Source: Sulfurovum sp. (lineage in GTDB: Bacteria; Campylobacterota; Campylobacteria; Campylobacterales; Sulfurovaceae). Taken from it: 33,761 nt of DNA. Where the stretch lies: NCBI GenBank assembly GCA_027062365.1, contig JAMOTK010000040.1, positions 1-33,761 of the forward strand, read 5' to 3'. The notes under the pieces are model-generated. The model was given only the letters and a program-made list of their open reading frames with translations. It ran no database searches and had not been told where the DNA came from. Shown here one piece after another: positions 22,134 to 31,670 of the stretch. Position numbers and translations under genes: made by a program. How positions within the stretch are numbered: the first letter of the stretch is position 1; the number at the start of each line of letters is the position of its first letter.

Positions 22134-24770
22134 TTGCAAATTAAAAATTATATATTAAACATAGCTATCATCATAAGTTTACTCATCTTTGGAGCACTCT
22201 CTTACTATACGTATCATACCTATATAGAATATACTAAGACACAAGACAATGCCCATTTATCTGGCTTTGTAGAAGAAATTGATAAGACACTCAATGCAAT
22301 CATCGAAGAAAGAGTAGAAAGTAGTATCTATCTATCAGGAAAAGAACAGAGTACGTTTAGAAGACTCGTATCTCGTAGAGCAGAAACAGACAATAACTTA
22401 AAAATGTTAAATAACATTATACACAGCCATGATTTTTATAGCCCTTTTAAAATATATATTGAAGATACAATCAAAGCACTTCAATCTGTAAGAGAAGAAG
22501 TAGATAGCCTTAGCCCATACTATCAAGATATTTTAATCCAAAGATACCATAATCTTATCTTTACACCTTTTTTAGAGCTATTAGAAGAAACAGCATTAAT
22601 GCAAAAAGACAAAGAGATAAAAATGTATCTCACTATGAATATGAAGTATACCATACTCAAAGAAAATACTGTTTTGGAAAACACCTATATACTCTTCTTT
22701 CTCAATAGCCAAAAAGCAATAAATAGTGATGACCTTCAAATTTGGAATAAACTTATCAACCAAGATACTGTGCCGACATTAGAACCATTGGGGCATACTT
22801 CTATCGCTTCTCATATTAAGCATCTCATGTCTCCAGAGGCATTTGAAAATTTTGCTTCATCTGAACGTGCAATGATTTTAAATCAGGCAAAAAGAGGAAT
22901 ATACTCAGTTTCAACCATAGGATGGAGTACGCAAATTGAACCAAAGATGGAATACTATAAAAAAGTACATAGTATTCTTATCAATAAGATAAAAGAGTTA
23001 GAGATAGTGCATTCAGAAAAATCACAAAAGCCTTTAATTGTATTTAGTATCAGTCTGCTTGTAATCATCTTAATACTTATTAAATTATTGATGCTCTATA
23101 AAAAAAACAAACAAACAACACATGTCTTTCAAGATACATTAAGAGATATAGAGTTGGTTTTTACAAAAGCCCAACAAAAAGAGATTCAACGGCTTATAGA
23201 AAATGGTAAGATAGACCATATCTATAAATTTTTGATACAAGCCATCAAAGATGCAAATACCACTAAAGACCTTTTCCTAGCGAGTATGTCACATGAAATT
23301 CGTACCCCACTCAATGGTATTTTGGGCTTTACACAACTTCTTAAAGAGAGTGATGAAAAAGAAGAACAGAAAGAATTTATTGCTGTAATTGAAAAAAGTT
23401 CTGCAAATCTTTTGACCATTGTCAATGATATTCTTGACCTTTCTAAGATTAAAGCAGAAAAAATAGAATTAGAAATGATTGAATTTGACCCTGTAGATAG
23501 TTTTGAATCTGCTGTTGAATCTTACGCAGCTAAAGCAGCTGAAGAAGATATTGACTTCAATATCTTTTTAGACCCTACACTTCCTAGTTTACTAGTAGGA
23601 GACCCTACCAAAATTTCTCAAATTATTGTCAATCTTATCAGTAACGCTGTAAAGTTTACACCCAAAAATGGGGAAGTTAATGTAAAAATTGAAAAACTTG
23701 CTGAAATACCCCATAGTGTTCAAATCAAATTTTCTGTGAAAGATACAGGTATTGGTATCACCGATGCACAAAAAAAGAATATCTTTGAAGCGTTTACCCA
23801 AGCTGACGTGAGTACAAGTAGAAAATATGGAGGTACAGGACTAGGACTTTCTATCTCAGGGAAATTTGCCGAACTTATGGGTGGAAAACTTGAAATTAGC
23901 AGTGAACCTAATGAAGGTTCTATTTTTTACTTTACACTTGAACTCAATAAATCAACCTCTTCTACTTTAAGAGATATTCCTAATTTAAAACACTTTACAG
24001 TAGGTATCCTTGAACCTTATCTTGGTAAAGAGTATATCTTTAATAAAAACCTTGAAGCCTATATTTCAGCTACAGGGGCAAAAATTATTCACTATACCAA
24101 TGAATCTATTTTATCACTTCATAAAGCCTCTAAGCTTCCTGATGTTATTTTTATTGACCATAAATCACGTCTAAGACAAAATGAACTAGAAAAATTTATT
24201 CATTTTAATACTAAAATCATCGTAATGTCTACAGGAGACCAAAAAAGAAATCTAAAGCATCACCAATCACATATAGATAGAGTCCTATATAAACCTGTGA
24301 ATCTTACCAAAACCCTTAAAATGTTAAGTGATAAGGAAGAGACGTATGAGAATGAAAAAAATATTACTTTTGAGAATGTACATATACTTGTAGCAGAAGA
24401 TAATCTCATTAACCAAAAACTAATACTCAATGTACTCAATAGAATTGGGATAGAAGTGACACTAGCAAATAATGGTAAAGAAGCCCTAGACTATCGTATG
24501 CAAGAACAGTTTGACATGATATTTATGGATGTTGAAATGCCAGTTATGGGTGGTATGGAAGCCACGGGTAAGATTATTAACTATGAAAAACATAGTGGTA
24601 AGACTCATATCCCTATCGTAACACTCACAGCCAACGCACTCTCTGGAGATAGAGAAAAATACATTGGTGCTGGTATGGATAGTTATCTTTCTAAGCCTAT
24701 AGAGTTAGCTACCTTACATAAGATTTTAAGAAAGTACTTTGAAGACAGAATTGTCCATCATGTCACATAA
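22134..24770 (+). CDS. Hybrid sensor histidine kinase with NIT-like sensor and receiver domains
   Basis: The 878-residue protein starts at TTG with AAAGGA five bases before. Order of parts: transmembrane helix (about 7-26); an all-helical periplasmic region (about 40-295) resembling a NIT (nitrate/nitrite-sensing type) domain, with ERVESSIYLSGKEQS and RRAETDNNL; second transmembrane helix (about 301-322); HisKA with SHEIRTPLNGILGF (His about 386); ATPase boxes NLISNAVKFT and KYGGTGLGLS; a degenerate receiver-like domain (about 622-732) that has lost part of the acidic pocket; and a complete receiver with VAEDN and FMDVEMP (Asp about 798). It is not next to an output regulator. Nitrate sensing is inferred from the family only. 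Confidence 0.88.
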   Translation: MQIKNYILNIAIIISLLIFGALSYYTYHTYIEYTKTQDNAHLSGFVEEIDKTLNAIIEERVESSIYLSGKEQSTFRRLVSRRAETDNNLKMLNNIIHSHDFYSPFKIYIEDTIKALQSVREEVDSLSPYYQDILIQRYHNLIFTPFLELLEETALMQKDKEIKMYLTMNMKYTILKENTVLENTYILFFLNSQKAINSDDLQIWNKLINQDTVPTLEPLGHTSIASHIKHLMSPEAFENFASSERAMILNQAKRGIYSVSTIGWSTQIEPKMEYYKKVHSILINKIKELEIVHSEKSQKPLIVFSISLLVIILILIKLLMLYKKNKQTTHVFQDTLRDIELVFTKAQQKEIQRLIENGKIDHIYKFLIQAIKDANTTKDLFLASMSHEIRTPLNGILGFTQLLKESDEKEEQKEFIAVIEKSSANLLTIVNDILDLSKIKAEKIELEMIEFDPVDSFESAVESYAAKAAEEDIDFNIFLDPTLPSLLVGDPTKISQIIVNLISNAVKFTPKNGEVNVKIEKLAEIPHSVQIKFSVKDTGIGITDAQKKNIFEAFTQADVSTSRKYGGTGLGLSISGKFAELMGGKLEISSEPNEGSIFYFTLELNKSTSSTLRDIPNLKHFTVGILEPYLGKEYIFNKNLEAYISATGAKIIHYTNESILSLHKASKLPDVIFIDHKSRLRQNELEKFIHFNTKIIVMSTGDQKRNLKHHQSHIDRVLYKPVNLTKTLKMLSDKEETYENEKNITFENVHILVAEDNLINQKLILNVLNRIGIEVTLANNGKEALDYRMQEQFDMIFMDVEMPVMGGMEATGKIINYEKHSGKTHIPIVTLTANALSGDREKYIGAGMDSYLSKPIELATLHKILRKYFEDRIVHHVT

Positions 24771-24881
24771 CTAAAGATAGCATAAAATATTATACCTTTT
24801 GTGCATCTCTATGTTCTAGTATCTAGTTATATCTAAACTAAATTAATATATAATAAGAAAAATGATTCTCAAAGGAACACC

Positions 24882-25172
24882 ATGCAAATTGACGATACAG
24901 TCTTAGCTAAATTAGAAAAACTCTCACATCTTCGTATAGATGAAGAAAAAAAAGAAGAGATAAAAGAACAGCTTACAGGTATCTTAGCATATATTGATAA
25001 TCTTAATGAACTTGATACAGCATCACTTTCAGCCACATTTTCAACACTTGATGGAGGAACACCCTTACGAAAAGATACACCTCGTGACACTAATACGATT
25101 GCAGCACAAATTTTAGCCCATGCACCACAAAGTACTAATGATTTTTTTGTTGTACCTGCTATAATAGAATAA
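24882..25172 (+). CDS. gatC: Aspartyl/glutamyl-tRNA amidotransferase subunit C
   Basis: GatC is the small subunit of GatCAB, which converts Glu-tRNA(Gln) and Asp-tRNA(Asn) to the amidated forms. Its 96-residue length is typical. Motifs are LAKLEKLSHLRIDEEKKEEI, LTGILAYIDNLNELDT and the C-terminal FFVVPAIIE end. A TATAAT lies at 24849-24854 and an AAAGGA before the start. It leads a rightward run with pilT, cvpA, fur and lysS, the order known in this group. Confidence 0.92.
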   Translation: MQIDDTVLAKLEKLSHLRIDEEKKEEIKEQLTGILAYIDNLNELDTASLSATFSTLDGGTPLRKDTPRDTNTIAAQILAHAPQSTNDFFVVPAIIE

Positions 25173-25202
25173 AATAAAATTATCATTCATTAAAGGAATA
25201 TT

Positions 25203-26261
25203 ATGGCTGCTTTTGATATAAAAAAACTGCTTCAAAGTGTAGTAACACATGGTTCATCAGATTTACACCTTGTTTCTAGGACTGAACCCCAGATTAGGCT
25301 AGATGGTGGACTCAAACCTATCAATCTCCCTGTGCTTACAGGAGAAGATATTGAAGAGATGTGTTACTCTTTAATTACTGAAAAACAAAAACAACAATTT
25401 GAAGAAGAATTAGAGCTAGATTTTGCTCTTTTGCTTCCAGGTATTGGTCGTTTTAGAGCCAACTACTACCGTACACTAGGTGACATCGCAGCAGCATTTA
25501 GGATTATTCCTATTGATATTCCTTCTTTAAGTGATTTGAATGCACCACCTATCTATAAACAACTTGTCAAAAGAGAAAAAGGACTTATCCTCGTCACTGG
25601 TCCTACAGGTTCTGGTAAATCTACTACCCTAGCAGCCATGCTCAATGAGATTAATCTCACAGAACACAAACATATACTCTCAGTAGAAGACCCAGTGGAA
25701 TTTATCCATCTCAATAAAAAATGTGTCTTCTCTCATAGAGGGGTCGGTGATGATACCTACTCTTTTGCAAATGCCCTCAAATCTGCCTTACGTCAAGATC
25801 CTGATATTATATTTATTGGGGAAATGAGAGATAAAGAAACCATCGAAGCAGGACTCACAGCAGCAGAGACAGGTCACTTGGTCTTTGGTACACTACATAC
25901 CTCTTCAGCCCCTGCAACTATCAACCGTATTATTGATGTATTCTCAGGAGAAGAACAAGGACAAATTAGGGCAATGATTGCTTCTTCTTTGGTCGCTGTT
26001 ATCGCTCAAGCCCTTCTACCAAAATTAGGAGGAGGACGTGTCGCTGCTTCTGAAATACTCATTACCAATTCTGCTATTTCTAACCTTATTCGAGAAGATA
26101 AAGTACACCAAATTTATTCTCAAATGCAACTAGGTCAAGGTGATAGTGGAATGCAAACACAAACACAATCACTTGTCAAATTCTATAAAGATGGAAAGAT
26201 AAGCCGGGATATAGCATTACAATATGCCAATAAAGCTGATGAATTAGCAAGAGCAATTTAG
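25203..26261 (+). CDS. pilT: Type IV pilus retraction ATPase PilT
   Basis: PilT is a hexameric ATPase that powers pilus retraction. The 352-residue length is typical. Motifs are SDLHLV near the N-terminus, Walker A GPTGSGKST (about 134-142), the Asp box VEDPVEF, GEMRDKETIEAGLTAAETGHL (Walker B region) and the His box TLHTSSA. The C-terminal half has the PilT pattern ALLPKLGGGRVAASEIL. Twitching motility or adhesion may therefore be present, though pilus genes are not in the window. It is 30 bases after gatC with AAGGA before the start. Confidence 0.93.
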   Translation: MAAFDIKKLLQSVVTHGSSDLHLVSRTEPQIRLDGGLKPINLPVLTGEDIEEMCYSLITEKQKQQFEEELELDFALLLPGIGRFRANYYRTLGDIAAAFRIIPIDIPSLSDLNAPPIYKQLVKREKGLILVTGPTGSGKSTTLAAMLNEINLTEHKHILSVEDPVEFIHLNKKCVFSHRGVGDDTYSFANALKSALRQDPDIIFIGEMRDKETIEAGLTAAETGHLVFGTLHTSSAPATINRIIDVFSGEEQGQIRAMIASSLVAVIAQALLPKLGGGRVAASEILITNSAISNLIREDKVHQIYSQMQLGQGDSGMQTQTQSLVKFYKDGKISRDIALQYANKADELARAI

Positions 26262-26320
26262 TCCACTCAAACTATTTTTAGGTAAGTATTGGATACAATA
26301 GTAAAAAAATAAGGTACAAA

Positions 26321-26911
26321 ATGGAAAATTTTTCAATGACAGATTTCAACTACTTTGATGTCACTATCGCAGCGATTGTTTTAATCTTGGGTATTAAAGG
26401 GTTTATGCAAGGGTTTTTTAAAGAAGTTTTTGGACTCATTGGACTTGTTTTAGGGGTATATTTTGCAGCACGTCTTGCACCTGAAGCCGCTATCTTTATA
26501 GATACAAACTTTCTTCACTTAGAAAATGAATCTATCTTAAAACTTATCGGGTTTTTAAGTATTCTTACGATTATTTGGTTAAGTGCCACGATACTAGGTT
26601 CTATTGTCGCAAAACTTAGTAACCAAAATGGTTTGGGTCTTTTCAATCGTATCTTTGGCTTTGTCACGGCTTCTGCTAAATATTTTCTTATTTTTGCACT
26701 GATTATTACAGCCCTTGCCAATGTAACATTGGTCAAAGACAATATTGGGAAATATGTAAAAGATTCTAAACTTTATCCTTATCTACAGCAAACAGGTGCT
26801 TATCTTATCAATTTAGATATGAATGCTTTGGTCTCTCAGATGAATCATAAAACAAAAGAAATCACTACAAGCAAAGATGATACACTTGATGATACACTTT
26901 CAAAATTTTAG
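26321..26911 (+). CDS. CvpA family membrane protein
   Basis: This 196-residue protein has four hydrophobic helices (about 12-30, 35-55, 70-95, 105-128) with the family pattern FDVTIAAIVLILGIKGFMQGF at the N-terminus and GLFNRIFGFVTASAKYFLIFALII in the middle. CvpA-type proteins are inner membrane proteins linked to colicin V production, envelope stress and biofilm functions. The molecular role is unresolved. It is preceded by pilT and followed by fur in nine bases, so it shares their transcript. The C-terminal tail after the last helix is polar and variable. Confidence 0.85.
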   Translation: MENFSMTDFNYFDVTIAAIVLILGIKGFMQGFFKEVFGLIGLVLGVYFAARLAPEAAIFIDTNFLHLENESILKLIGFLSILTIIWLSATILGSIVAKLSNQNGLGLFNRIFGFVTASAKYFLIFALIITALANVTLVKDNIGKYVKDSKLYPYLQQTGAYLINLDMNALVSQMNHKTKEITTSKDDTLDDTLSKF

Positions 26912-26919
26912 GGGATAGT

Positions 26920-27360
26920 ATGATTTCATATCCACTCCTTTTGGAAAAATTTCAAACTATTCTCAAAGAAAATAGCCTTAAATTTACCAAACAAAGAGAA
27001 CTTATACTTAAATTTTTGTATGAGAATGATGGGCATTTTACGCCTGAAGATATTTATAGACTAATTAAAGAAGAAAATCCTAATATTAATATTGGTATTG
27101 CTACCGTGTATCGTACCCTTACCTTATTAGAAACTTCACAAATAGCCAGTTCTATTTCATTTGGAGTACAAGGTAAGAAATATGAGTTAGGACTCAAAAA
27201 GCATCATGATCACCTCATTTGTAACCAATGTGGAGATATTATTGAGTTTTTTGATGAAGTCATTGAAGAGAGACAAGAAGAAATAGCCAAAAAATTTAAT
27301 TTTAAAATGATAGACCATACGATGAAAATCGTAGGTCTTTGTGAAAACTGCCAAAAATAA
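26920..27360 (+). CDS. fur: Ferric uptake regulator Fur
   Basis: Fur is a metal-sensing repressor that controls iron acquisition and stress genes. The 146-residue protein has the N-terminal winged-helix (LKFTKQRELILKFLYEN, GIATVYRTLTLLE), the metal-binding HHDHLICNQCGDIIEF and the zinc pair CENCQK at the C-terminus. CxxC pairs at CNQC and CENC suggest the structural zinc site. It precedes lysS by 14 bases, an arrangement shared with Campylobacter. PerR is the near alternative; the residue patterns here favour Fur. Confidence 0.9.
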   Translation: MISYPLLLEKFQTILKENSLKFTKQRELILKFLYENDGHFTPEDIYRLIKEENPNINIGIATVYRTLTLLETSQIASSISFGVQGKKYELGLKKHHDHLICNQCGDIIEFFDEVIEERQEEIAKKFNFKMIDHTMKIVGLCENCQK

Positions 27361-27374
27361 GAACAGGAGACAGC

Positions 27375-29033
27375 TTGATATTTAACAATCAATATATTCA
27401 AGAACGCATCAAAAAGACCCAAACCCTAAGAGAAAAAGGGATAAACCCCTACCCCAACCAAATCAAAAAAGGCACACCCTCTGCTACTTTTTTAAAGACA
27501 GCCCATTATGTCCATGATTTAGAAGTAGAAGAAGGAGAGATGAAACAAGACAAAACAAAGTCTTTTAGTCTCACTGGGCGTATCAAATTTATGCGTATTA
27601 TGGGAAAGGCCACTTTTGCCAAAATAGAAGACAATGATGGTTTAGTGCAACTCTACTTCAATCGTGATGATTTACCTGAGGGATATTATAACGATGTAGT
27701 CAAAAAACTCTTTGAAGTTGGGGATATTATTGAAGCCAAAGGCTATCCTTTTGTCACAGGCACAGGCGAACTTACCCTACATTGTTTGGAAGTCAATATC
27801 GTTACTAAAGCCATTTCTCCACTACCTGAAAAGTTTAATGGTATCAAAGACCAAGAGATTAAATATAGACAACGCTATTTAGATATGATTATGGACGCTT
27901 CAGTAAAAGAACGCTTTGTATTGCGTTCTAAGATTGTTTCAACGATTAGAAGATTTTTTGAAGACAAAGGCTTTTTAGAAGTAGAAACACCTATGATGCA
28001 CCCCATTCCTGGTGGAGCAAATGCCAAACCTTTTGTCACACATCATAACGCCTTAGGTGTGGATAGATTTTTACGAATTGCTCCTGAGCTTTATCTCAAA
28101 AAGCTCGTGGTAGGTGGTATGGAAGCAGTCTTTGAAATCAATAGGAACTTTAGAAATGAAGGCATAGATGCTACGCATAATCCTGAATTTACCTCTATAG
28201 AATTTTACTGGGCATACAAAACCTATATCGAACTCATGGAAATTACAGAAGAACTCTTTGATACACTATTTGAGAAATTAAAGTTAGAAAAAACTTTGCC
28301 TTATGGAGATATAAGTATTAATTTTAGCACACCTTTTGCCAAAGTCTCATGGCTCGATGCGATTGTAGATATTGGTGGCGTAGCAAGAGAAATAGCCATA
28401 GACAAAGACGCAGGATTAGCTTATCTTCAAGAGCATAAATGCAAAGTAGATAAAAATTGGACTTTAGGCTATGTACAAGCAGAACTCTTTGACGCATTTG
28501 TAGAAGCCAAACTCATCAACCCTACTTTCATTACCGATTATCCTGTAGATATTTCACCACTAGCAAGAAGAAGCGATACAAACCCAGAAGTCACTGAAAG
28601 ATTTGAGCTATTCATGGCAGGGAAAGAAATCGCCAATGGCTTCTCCGAACTCAACGACCCTATAGACCAATACGAAAGGTTCAAAGGGCAAGTAGATGCC
28701 AAAGACAGCATAGCAGACGACGAAGCCATGCACATGGATACAGACTTTGTAAAAGCATTAAGCTACGGTATGACTCCAACAGCAGGAGAAGGCATAGGAA
28801 TTGACCGTCTAGTAATGATGCTCACCAACCAACACACTATCCGTGATGTCCTACTCTTCCCAGCTATGAGACCAGAAGCAGAAAAACCACAAAAAATAGC
28901 CGTATCAGATGAACATAAATGTAAAAAATGTGGTCATGAAAGTATAGAAGAACTCAAACCTGCTAAAAAAGGTAAGGGAATGTTTTGTAAAGATGTGGGT
29001 GCTTGTAAAGGGCGTATTTCGGAGAGAGCTTAG
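27375..29033 (+). CDS. lysS: Lysine--tRNA ligase with a C-terminal zinc-ribbon-like extension
   Basis: Class II LysRS charges tRNA-Lys. It has an N-terminal OB-fold anticodon-binding domain (SLTGRIKFMRIMGKATFAKIED), motif 2 with NRNFRNEGIDATHNPEF, and motif 3 GEGIGIDRLVMML. Start is TTG with CAGGAGA before. Usual bacterial LysRS is about 500 residues; this is 552. The excess is mostly at the end: after motif 3, residues about 515-545 hold CKKCG and a second Cys pair (FCKDVGACKG), a likely zinc ribbon. Such a tail might bind RNA or be clade-specific. In Campylobacter glyA follows lysS; here two GTPase genes and a metalloprotease intervene. Confidence 0.95.
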   Translation: MIFNNQYIQERIKKTQTLREKGINPYPNQIKKGTPSATFLKTAHYVHDLEVEEGEMKQDKTKSFSLTGRIKFMRIMGKATFAKIEDNDGLVQLYFNRDDLPEGYYNDVVKKLFEVGDIIEAKGYPFVTGTGELTLHCLEVNIVTKAISPLPEKFNGIKDQEIKYRQRYLDMIMDASVKERFVLRSKIVSTIRRFFEDKGFLEVETPMMHPIPGGANAKPFVTHHNALGVDRFLRIAPELYLKKLVVGGMEAVFEINRNFRNEGIDATHNPEFTSIEFYWAYKTYIELMEITEELFDTLFEKLKLEKTLPYGDISINFSTPFAKVSWLDAIVDIGGVAREIAIDKDAGLAYLQEHKCKVDKNWTLGYVQAELFDAFVEAKLINPTFITDYPVDISPLARRSDTNPEVTERFELFMAGKEIANGFSELNDPIDQYERFKGQVDAKDSIADDEAMHMDTDFVKALSYGMTPTAGEGIGIDRLVMMLTNQHTIRDVLLFPAMRPEAEKPQKIAVSDEHKCKKCGHESIEELKPAKKGKGMFCKDVGACKGRISERA

Positions 29034-29097
29034 GGGGATGAAAGACACTACATGCATTTAAGAGTCTCATGGTTATATATTCGTTGTAAAGGTAGTT

Positions 29098-30204
29098 ATG
29101 CATAGTTTTTTTACTAAAGTATTAGCTGCTATAAACCCAAATGAGAACTTAGATTTAAAAAAGGTTTCACAAAAGTGGGAACAACAATTACCAACTTTAT
29201 GGCTACTTGGTAAAACAGGTGCAGGGAAATCATCTATCATACAAGCACTAACCAATAACTCTTTGGTTGAAATAGGCAACGGTTTTAGCCCTTGTACTAA
29301 AACTTCAAAGCATTATGATTATCCTTTAAATGAACCCATATTAAGATTTTTAGACACAAGAGGATTATCTGAAATAGAGTATGACCCAAGTGAAGATATT
29401 GAAATGTGTCAACACAACAGTCATGCTGTAATCATTGTTATGAAAGCCGATGAAGTAGAGCAAAGTGATGTTCTTGATGCACTCAAAAAAATCAAACAAA
29501 TAGGTGGGATTCAACACCTACTCGTAGTGCATAACACTATATTCTCTATGTCAGATGAGGAAAGCACTAAATCCATAAGGTATAATCAACATCAAGTTGA
29601 AAATGTTTGGGCTAGTAAAATTGATTTTGTTAGTGTAAATCTGTCATCTGAAAATAGAGTAGGAGTCAATGATTTAATCAAAGCCATTACTAAAGTGCTT
29701 CCCTTTTTGAGTATCATCATGGACGATAAAGAACATACTTCTAGTGAAGAGCAGAACTTTAACAAACTCCGTACAGAGATAATTTGGTATGCAGGGTCAG
29801 CAGGGGCTAGTGATTTACTTCCTGCTATTGGCTTAGTTTCAGTTCCTGCTATTCAGGGCAAAATGTTACATAGTCTAGCAAATCAGTACGGTATAGAATG
29901 GAACAAACAAACATTTATGGAGTTCCTAGGACTACTAGGAAGCAGTTTTGCGCTAAAGTACTCTGCCAAGTTTGCCATTCGTGAATTGGTAAAATTTGTA
30001 CCCGTTTATGGTCAAACGGTAGGCTCTGCTACGGCTGGAGTGATTAGCTCTGCTTCTACGTATGCCATAGGAAGAGTAGCGTGTAAATACCTATACCATA
30101 AAAGTAAAGGGGAGCCAGTATCTACAAAAGAGATGACCAAGCTCTATAAAGAAGCATTAACAAAAGGTACAAAGGTGGCAAAAAATGAAGCAGATAAAAA
30201 ATAG
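29098..30204 (+). CDS. GTPase with C-terminal DUF697 (YcjF-like) membrane domain
   Basis: This 368-residue protein has a G domain with G1 LGKTGAGKSSIIQAL (about 36-50) and G3 LDTRGLSE (about 84-91). The G4 position HNTI is degenerate. After about residue 235 a DUF697-like region begins (WYAGSAGASDLLPAIGLVSVP) with further alternating hydrophobic helices (GLLGSSFALKYSAKFAIRE, YGQTVGSATAGVISSASTYAIG) that probably insert in or lie on the membrane. It is not one of the dynamin-like GTPases in the radA island; those lack this C-terminus. Its end overlaps the next GTPase gene by 20 bases, indicating a partner protein. Confidence 0.75.
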   Translation: MHSFFTKVLAAINPNENLDLKKVSQKWEQQLPTLWLLGKTGAGKSSIIQALTNNSLVEIGNGFSPCTKTSKHYDYPLNEPILRFLDTRGLSEIEYDPSEDIEMCQHNSHAVIIVMKADEVEQSDVLDALKKIKQIGGIQHLLVVHNTIFSMSDEESTKSIRYNQHQVENVWASKIDFVSVNLSSENRVGVNDLIKAITKVLPFLSIIMDDKEHTSSEEQNFNKLRTEIIWYAGSAGASDLLPAIGLVSVPAIQGKMLHSLANQYGIEWNKQTFMEFLGLLGSSFALKYSAKFAIRELVKFVPVYGQTVGSATAGVISSASTYAIGRVACKYLYHKSKGEPVSTKEMTKLYKEALTKGTKVAKNEADKK

Positions 30205-31660
30205 TTTTAACCTTTTGGCAAAATTATCAAATAACTTTACTCTTTTATTGAGTCTGGCAATAACTATTCCTATTGTATTTCTTTGTTGTTTGGGTGGTTG
30301 GTTTATTTTTGTTAAGGGGTATATGCTCTATTTTTTACTGCTACTTATGGTTTTGTCTTTGCTAGTCTATTTTACATCTACACTAAAAAAACACCCTACC
30401 CGTGTAGAAAATAAAGAAGTCAAAGATGATATACACATAAAAAAATCCCCTCAATGGTCTAGCTTCGATGAAAATGTTTATGCTAATTTAGAAGCGTTAA
30501 TTGATGAAAAGTTAAATCACAACATAGAGTGGGAAGCACTTCAAATGCACTCTCTTGACATCATCTCCAAAACAGCACAAAAATACTACCCAAACAATAG
30601 TGAAAAAGAGTTAGCCTTTAGCGTCTCAGAGTTTCTCTTCGCAGTAGAAGAGGTAAGTAGCCGCTATAGAGGCTACATAAAAGAGTATATTCCGTTTGAA
30701 GATAGGATTAAAGTATCACTACTTAAACAAGGCTATAATCATAAAGATAAAGCAAAAATTATGGGACTAGCATATAATGTTTATAGAGCATTTAGAATGA
30801 CTAACCCTTTAGTAGGCGTGGTATCAGAGATAAGAGGACAAGTCCTCAACCAACAATTTGAAAATGTATCGACTACACTACAAAATAAAATGAAGAAAGC
30901 CCTCTTAAAAGATGTTGCTTCTGTCTCTATTGATTTGTATCGAGGGTATTTTAAAGTCAAAGATAGTGAGTTAGACAAAAGTAAAACATTTGAAGAAGAT
31001 AAATCTAATCAAGCAGAGAGCCTTGAACCATTAAGAGTAGTGGTAGTCGGACAGGTTAGTGTTGGTAAATCATCTCTAATAAATGCTATAACAGACAAGA
31101 TGGTAGCTGAAGTTAGCATAGCTCCATCTACTAATAATACGACCGTACACGAGTGTAAAGTGGAAAATATTGATGCTATTAAATTTATTGATTTAGTAGG
31201 CTTAAATGGAGATAAAGAGGTAGAAAAAGTAATACTTAAAGAGATGACAAAGAGTGACCTCATCGTATGGGTATTAAAAGCAAACCAATCTGCACGAAAA
31301 CTAGACAGTCAACTCAAAGCTCTATTTGATGAATTTTATGAAAAAGATGAAAACATAAAAAGAAAAAAACCATCTATTTTGGCAGTGCTAAACCAAGTAG
31401 ATAAACTAGAAGCCAAAGAAGAGTATAGGAAAGAATCTTCTATTATAAAAGAGGCGATAGAGTACAATAAAAAAATACTAAACCCTAATAAAATCTTAGC
31501 ACTCTCCCTAAATCCAAATGAAAAATTTTATAATATAGAAGCAGTGAAAGAGTACCTACAAGAAGCCTATGATGAGGGTATCAATACACAACTAAATAGA
31601 CGAAGAGTAGAGAACGGTCATGATAGCTTTTTTAAAAATGTCAAAAAAGTTTTTAAATAA
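30185..31660 (+). CDS. Membrane-anchored GTPase, partner of the DUF697 GTPase
   Basis: This 491-residue protein has two N-terminal transmembrane helices (about 19-42 and 45-63), then a helical region of about 215 residues, and a G domain in the C-terminal third with G1 VVGQVSVGKSSLINAI (about 286-301), a G2 threonine pair in STNNTT, G3 IDLVGLNG (DxxG, about 334) and G4 LNQVDKL. A full set of GTP-binding motifs is therefore present, unlike its upstream partner. Its start overlaps the upstream gene by 20 bases. Function unknown; a membrane-associated two-GTPase pair inserted between lysS and glyA. It converges with the metalloprotease with 10 bases between. Confidence 0.75.
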   Translation: MKQIKNSFNLLAKLSNNFTLLLSLAITIPIVFLCCLGGWFIFVKGYMLYFLLLLMVLSLLVYFTSTLKKHPTRVENKEVKDDIHIKKSPQWSSFDENVYANLEALIDEKLNHNIEWEALQMHSLDIISKTAQKYYPNNSEKELAFSVSEFLFAVEEVSSRYRGYIKEYIPFEDRIKVSLLKQGYNHKDKAKIMGLAYNVYRAFRMTNPLVGVVSEIRGQVLNQQFENVSTTLQNKMKKALLKDVASVSIDLYRGYFKVKDSELDKSKTFEEDKSNQAESLEPLRVVVVGQVSVGKSSLINAITDKMVAEVSIAPSTNNTTVHECKVENIDAIKFIDLVGLNGDKEVEKVILKEMTKSDLIVWVLKANQSARKLDSQLKALFDEFYEKDENIKRKKPSILAVLNQVDKLEAKEEYRKESSIIKEAIEYNKKILNPNKILALSLNPNEKFYNIEAVKEYLQEAYDEGINTQLNRRRVENGHDSFFKNVKKVFK

Positions 31661-31670
31661 AGCTCTACTC

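Noticed and set aside
25175-25200. Possible Fur box before pilT
   Set aside because: Only about half of the 19-base consensus matches, within AT-rich sequence where chance matches are common.
29098-31660. Second copy of the dynamin-like trio
   Set aside because: These GTPases have DUF697-like or N-terminal two-helix architectures and do not resemble the radA-island proteins beyond the GTP-binding motifs.
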